Of a stretch of DNA of 21,960 nt, positions 20,185-21,960 are shown in pieces. A model generated the notes under the pieces. The model was given only the letters and a program-made list of their open reading frames with translations, had not been told where the DNA came from and made no database searches. A program made the translations under genes and the position numbers. Numbering within the stretch: position 1 is the first letter of the stretch; the number at the start of each line of letters is the position of its first letter. The DNA comes from a virus. Location: positions 1-21,960 of the IMG/VR virus record IMGVR_UViG_3300033182_000151, one strand, 5' to 3'.

Positions 20185-21960
20185 ATGGCTAAAGGTGTAA
20201 AACCAGTCGAAAGGTTGCGACCTACCGACGCAGGTGTGCAGCCTACTATCCGTATCACAGACAATTATACGGCACCCGTGGGTGTACCATTGTCCCAAGT
20301 TGGTAAGGATTCAGCAGTTCTTGCAGACTTCCTAGCGCAAGCTAGCGGTAAGGCGCAAAACATTTTTAAGCAGAGAGTTGCTGCTGAAGAAAAGTTGATG
20401 TCTTTGAAAGCCGCTGAGATTGATTACAAAAATCCTGACGGCACTTACAAAACAATTGAACAGCTTGAAGAATCAGGCGAACTAACTTTCACAACCCCAG
20501 AAGTCACGTATCGTATGAACGAGGCTTTGGGTACGCAGATTGGTCGTGAATTACAAGGTCAGATGATTGACTGGTACACAGCCAATGAAGAAAAACTAGC
20601 AGAAACTGACTCCAAAGGTTTCCTTGAAGAGTGGCAGAAACAGTTTGGTGTTTTAACTAACACCGACGCAATCAAAACAGCCACCCAAGAACCTGGAGTT
20701 AGTGGCAAAATTAAAGACCAACTTGCTGGGCTTCGTTCTCAGTATTTGAGTCAACACGCCAAGGCTTCTAAAGAATTTACCGACAATAAGCTACGTGGTG
20801 CTTTGTACACCGAGCTTGATGCTGCGGTAGATAAAAACACAGATGTCAACGGCGTTACTGATTATGAAGGCGCAGGTGCAGCTATTACCAGCTACATCAA
20901 TGGTCAAGGCTACACTGGATTGTATAAAGGTAGCTACAAGCGTCTGAACGGCGAGGTATTAGGTTACGTCGTCAACAAGATTAAAACAGCCACTACGTCT
21001 GCCGAGGTAGATAAGTGGGTGCATGTTTTAGAAAATGTACAAGCTGGCTCTGGTTCACTTGCTAATACTCAGCAGTGGAAGCTTGGGTCAGAAGAAATTA
21101 TGCGTGAAGCCGAAAACCAACGTGCTGCCCTAGAGGGTAGAGAGTGGACAAACAGGCAACGTGCAAAATCTACACAAACCGACAACTATTCAGATGCCTT
21201 CCTTCGTCACCTCGAAGCTGGCGGCAACGAAGCTAACTTTGTATACCAAGGAGAAGTCTACCTACTCAAGAGTAGCGAGCTTCTTGCAGCTAGAAATGGT
21301 GTCTATTCATCTTGGAACAGTGCAGACAATCGCCCCATCACCACTGAGCGTTGGGAGCTGATTTATGACGCATTTGCAGGTGTTGATGAAGCTACCGCTT
21401 ATGAACTCAAAGACAGAATTATGTCTGGAGCATACGAAGGTATTGGCTCGCTAACTCGTGCAGAACGCAGTGCTGTTGGCAGCATTATGAGTATTGCTAC
21501 CAGTTCTCCAAACCGTGAGCGCAACAGTCAGGTGTACAAAGATGGTATTGACCAGCTTAAGTATGGTTATGACGTTGTAGATTTTGTTACAGGCACCGCA
21601 AAAGCAAACATATCTTCTGCTGTAAAGGCTCAGTACTTGAAAGCAGAACAACGCTTTAGGGTTCTTTACCACCAGTTTGCAGCAGACCCTGCGGCTTACA
21701 TGAGCGAAATCTATGCTCAAAAGCCAGAGGTTCTGAACAAACTGAATGAGATGAATCCTAACCAACGTATGACATTTATCCTTAGTGACCCAACACTCAG
21801 CCAAGACGCTTATGCGTTCTTGGTGAACAAGGTCAAAGAGGAAATTCCTCCAATAATGGGTACACGCTCTTCCGCTGAAACAGGGAATGGCGGCACCGTA
21901 TTCGCTCCTAATCAAGACACTGTTGAAGTGGAAGTGAACGGGCTACCCGTTACCGTTAAG
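20185..21960 (+). CDS. Internal virion protein C (T7 gp15-like), 3' end outside window
   Basis: The frame from ATG 20185 stays open for 592 codons to the window edge; T7 gp15 has 747 residues, so about four fifths may be present. It starts MAKGVKPVERLRPTDAGVQP and is mostly soluble and helical, with YTANEEKLAETD and GFLEEWQKQFGVL segments. T7 gp15 leaves the capsid after gp14 and forms the periplasmic part of the ejection tunnel. The identification rests mainly on position, length and general composition. GGAG at 20171-20174 lies ten bases before ATG. Only three bases separate it from the gp14-like stop. Confidence 0.85.
   Translation, partial: MAKGVKPVERLRPTDAGVQPTIRITDNYTAPVGVPLSQVGKDSAVLADFLAQASGKAQNIFKQRVAAEEKLMSLKAAEIDYKNPDGTYKTIEQLEESGELTFTTPEVTYRMNEALGTQIGRELQGQMIDWYTANEEKLAETDSKGFLEEWQKQFGVLTNTDAIKTATQEPGVSGKIKDQLAGLRSQYLSQHAKASKEFTDNKLRGALYTELDAAVDKNTDVNGVTDYEGAGAAITSYINGQGYTGLYKGSYKRLNGEVLGYVVNKIKTATTSAEVDKWVHVLENVQAGSGSLANTQQWKLGSEEIMREAENQRAALEGREWTNRQRAKSTQTDNYSDAFLRHLEAGGNEANFVYQGEVYLLKSSELLAARNGVYSSWNSADNRPITTERWELIYDAFAGVDEATAYELKDRIMSGAYEGIGSLTRAERSAVGSIMSIATSSPNRERNSQVYKDGIDQLKYGYDVVDFVTGTAKANISSAVKAQYLKAEQRFRVLYHQFAADPAAYMSEIYAQKPEVLNKLNEMNPNQRMTFILSDPTLSQDAYAFLVNKVKEEIPPIMGTRSSAETGNGGTVFAPNQDTVEVEVNGLPVTVK

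Overview
This window is a contiguous piece of a lytic T7-like podovirus genome (Autographiviridae type). Every recognisable gene lies on the + strand in tightly packed, often overlapping order. The order is single-subunit RNA polymerase, ssDNA-binding protein, endonuclease I, primase-helicase, DNA polymerase, 5'-3' exonuclease, nucleotide-metabolism genes, tail assembly protein, portal, scaffold, capsid, tail tubes A and B, and internal virion proteins. This is the T7 plan. No integrase, repressor, tRNA or CRISPR array is visible. The host cannot be read from the sequence. A Gram-negative, possibly aquatic bacterium is a guess, based on the phage-borne ribonucleotide reductase and MazG set, which marine T7-like phages often carry.

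Layout. 1-657: C-terminal third of the phage RNA polymerase, running in from the left. 658-712: a phage-type promoter and small hairpin. 713-6604: replication and recombination genes, with small unknown genes at 1700, 3432 and 5722 and a probable PD-(D/E)XK nuclease-like gene at 5280. 6586-9492: a DUF3310 gene, a MazG-like gene, nrdA and four small unknown genes. 9493-10059: about 570 bases without a convincing gene, dense in inverted repeats. 10060-11361: two 52-residue unknown genes and nrdB. 11362-11447: hairpins and a second copy of the promoter motif, opening the virion module. 11448-21960: virion genes, with a terminator before the capsid gene and another after it. The window ends inside a gp15-like internal virion protein gene.

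How the parts fit. The RNA polymerase probably reads the 16-base motif found directly after its own gene and again just before the structural genes, so replication and virion genes can be transcribed separately. DNA polymerase, helicase-primase and SSB form the replisome. Endonuclease I and the exonuclease degrade host DNA. NrdA/NrdB, MazG and the DUF3310 protein (possibly a nucleotide kinase) would supply or clean the dNTP pool. The terminator at 16106-16140 sits where T7 has its main late terminator.

Points of most interest are: (1) the structured region between nrdA and nrdB, with three hairpin repeats spaced exactly 50 bases apart followed by at least five further inverted repeats, a candidate non-coding RNA, origin or regulatory locus; (2) the promoter motif pair; (3) a probable internal GTG start in the primase-helicase gene giving a helicase form without the zinc domain, as T7 makes gp4B; and (4) a DNA polymerase that seems to lack most of the T7 thioredoxin-binding loop.
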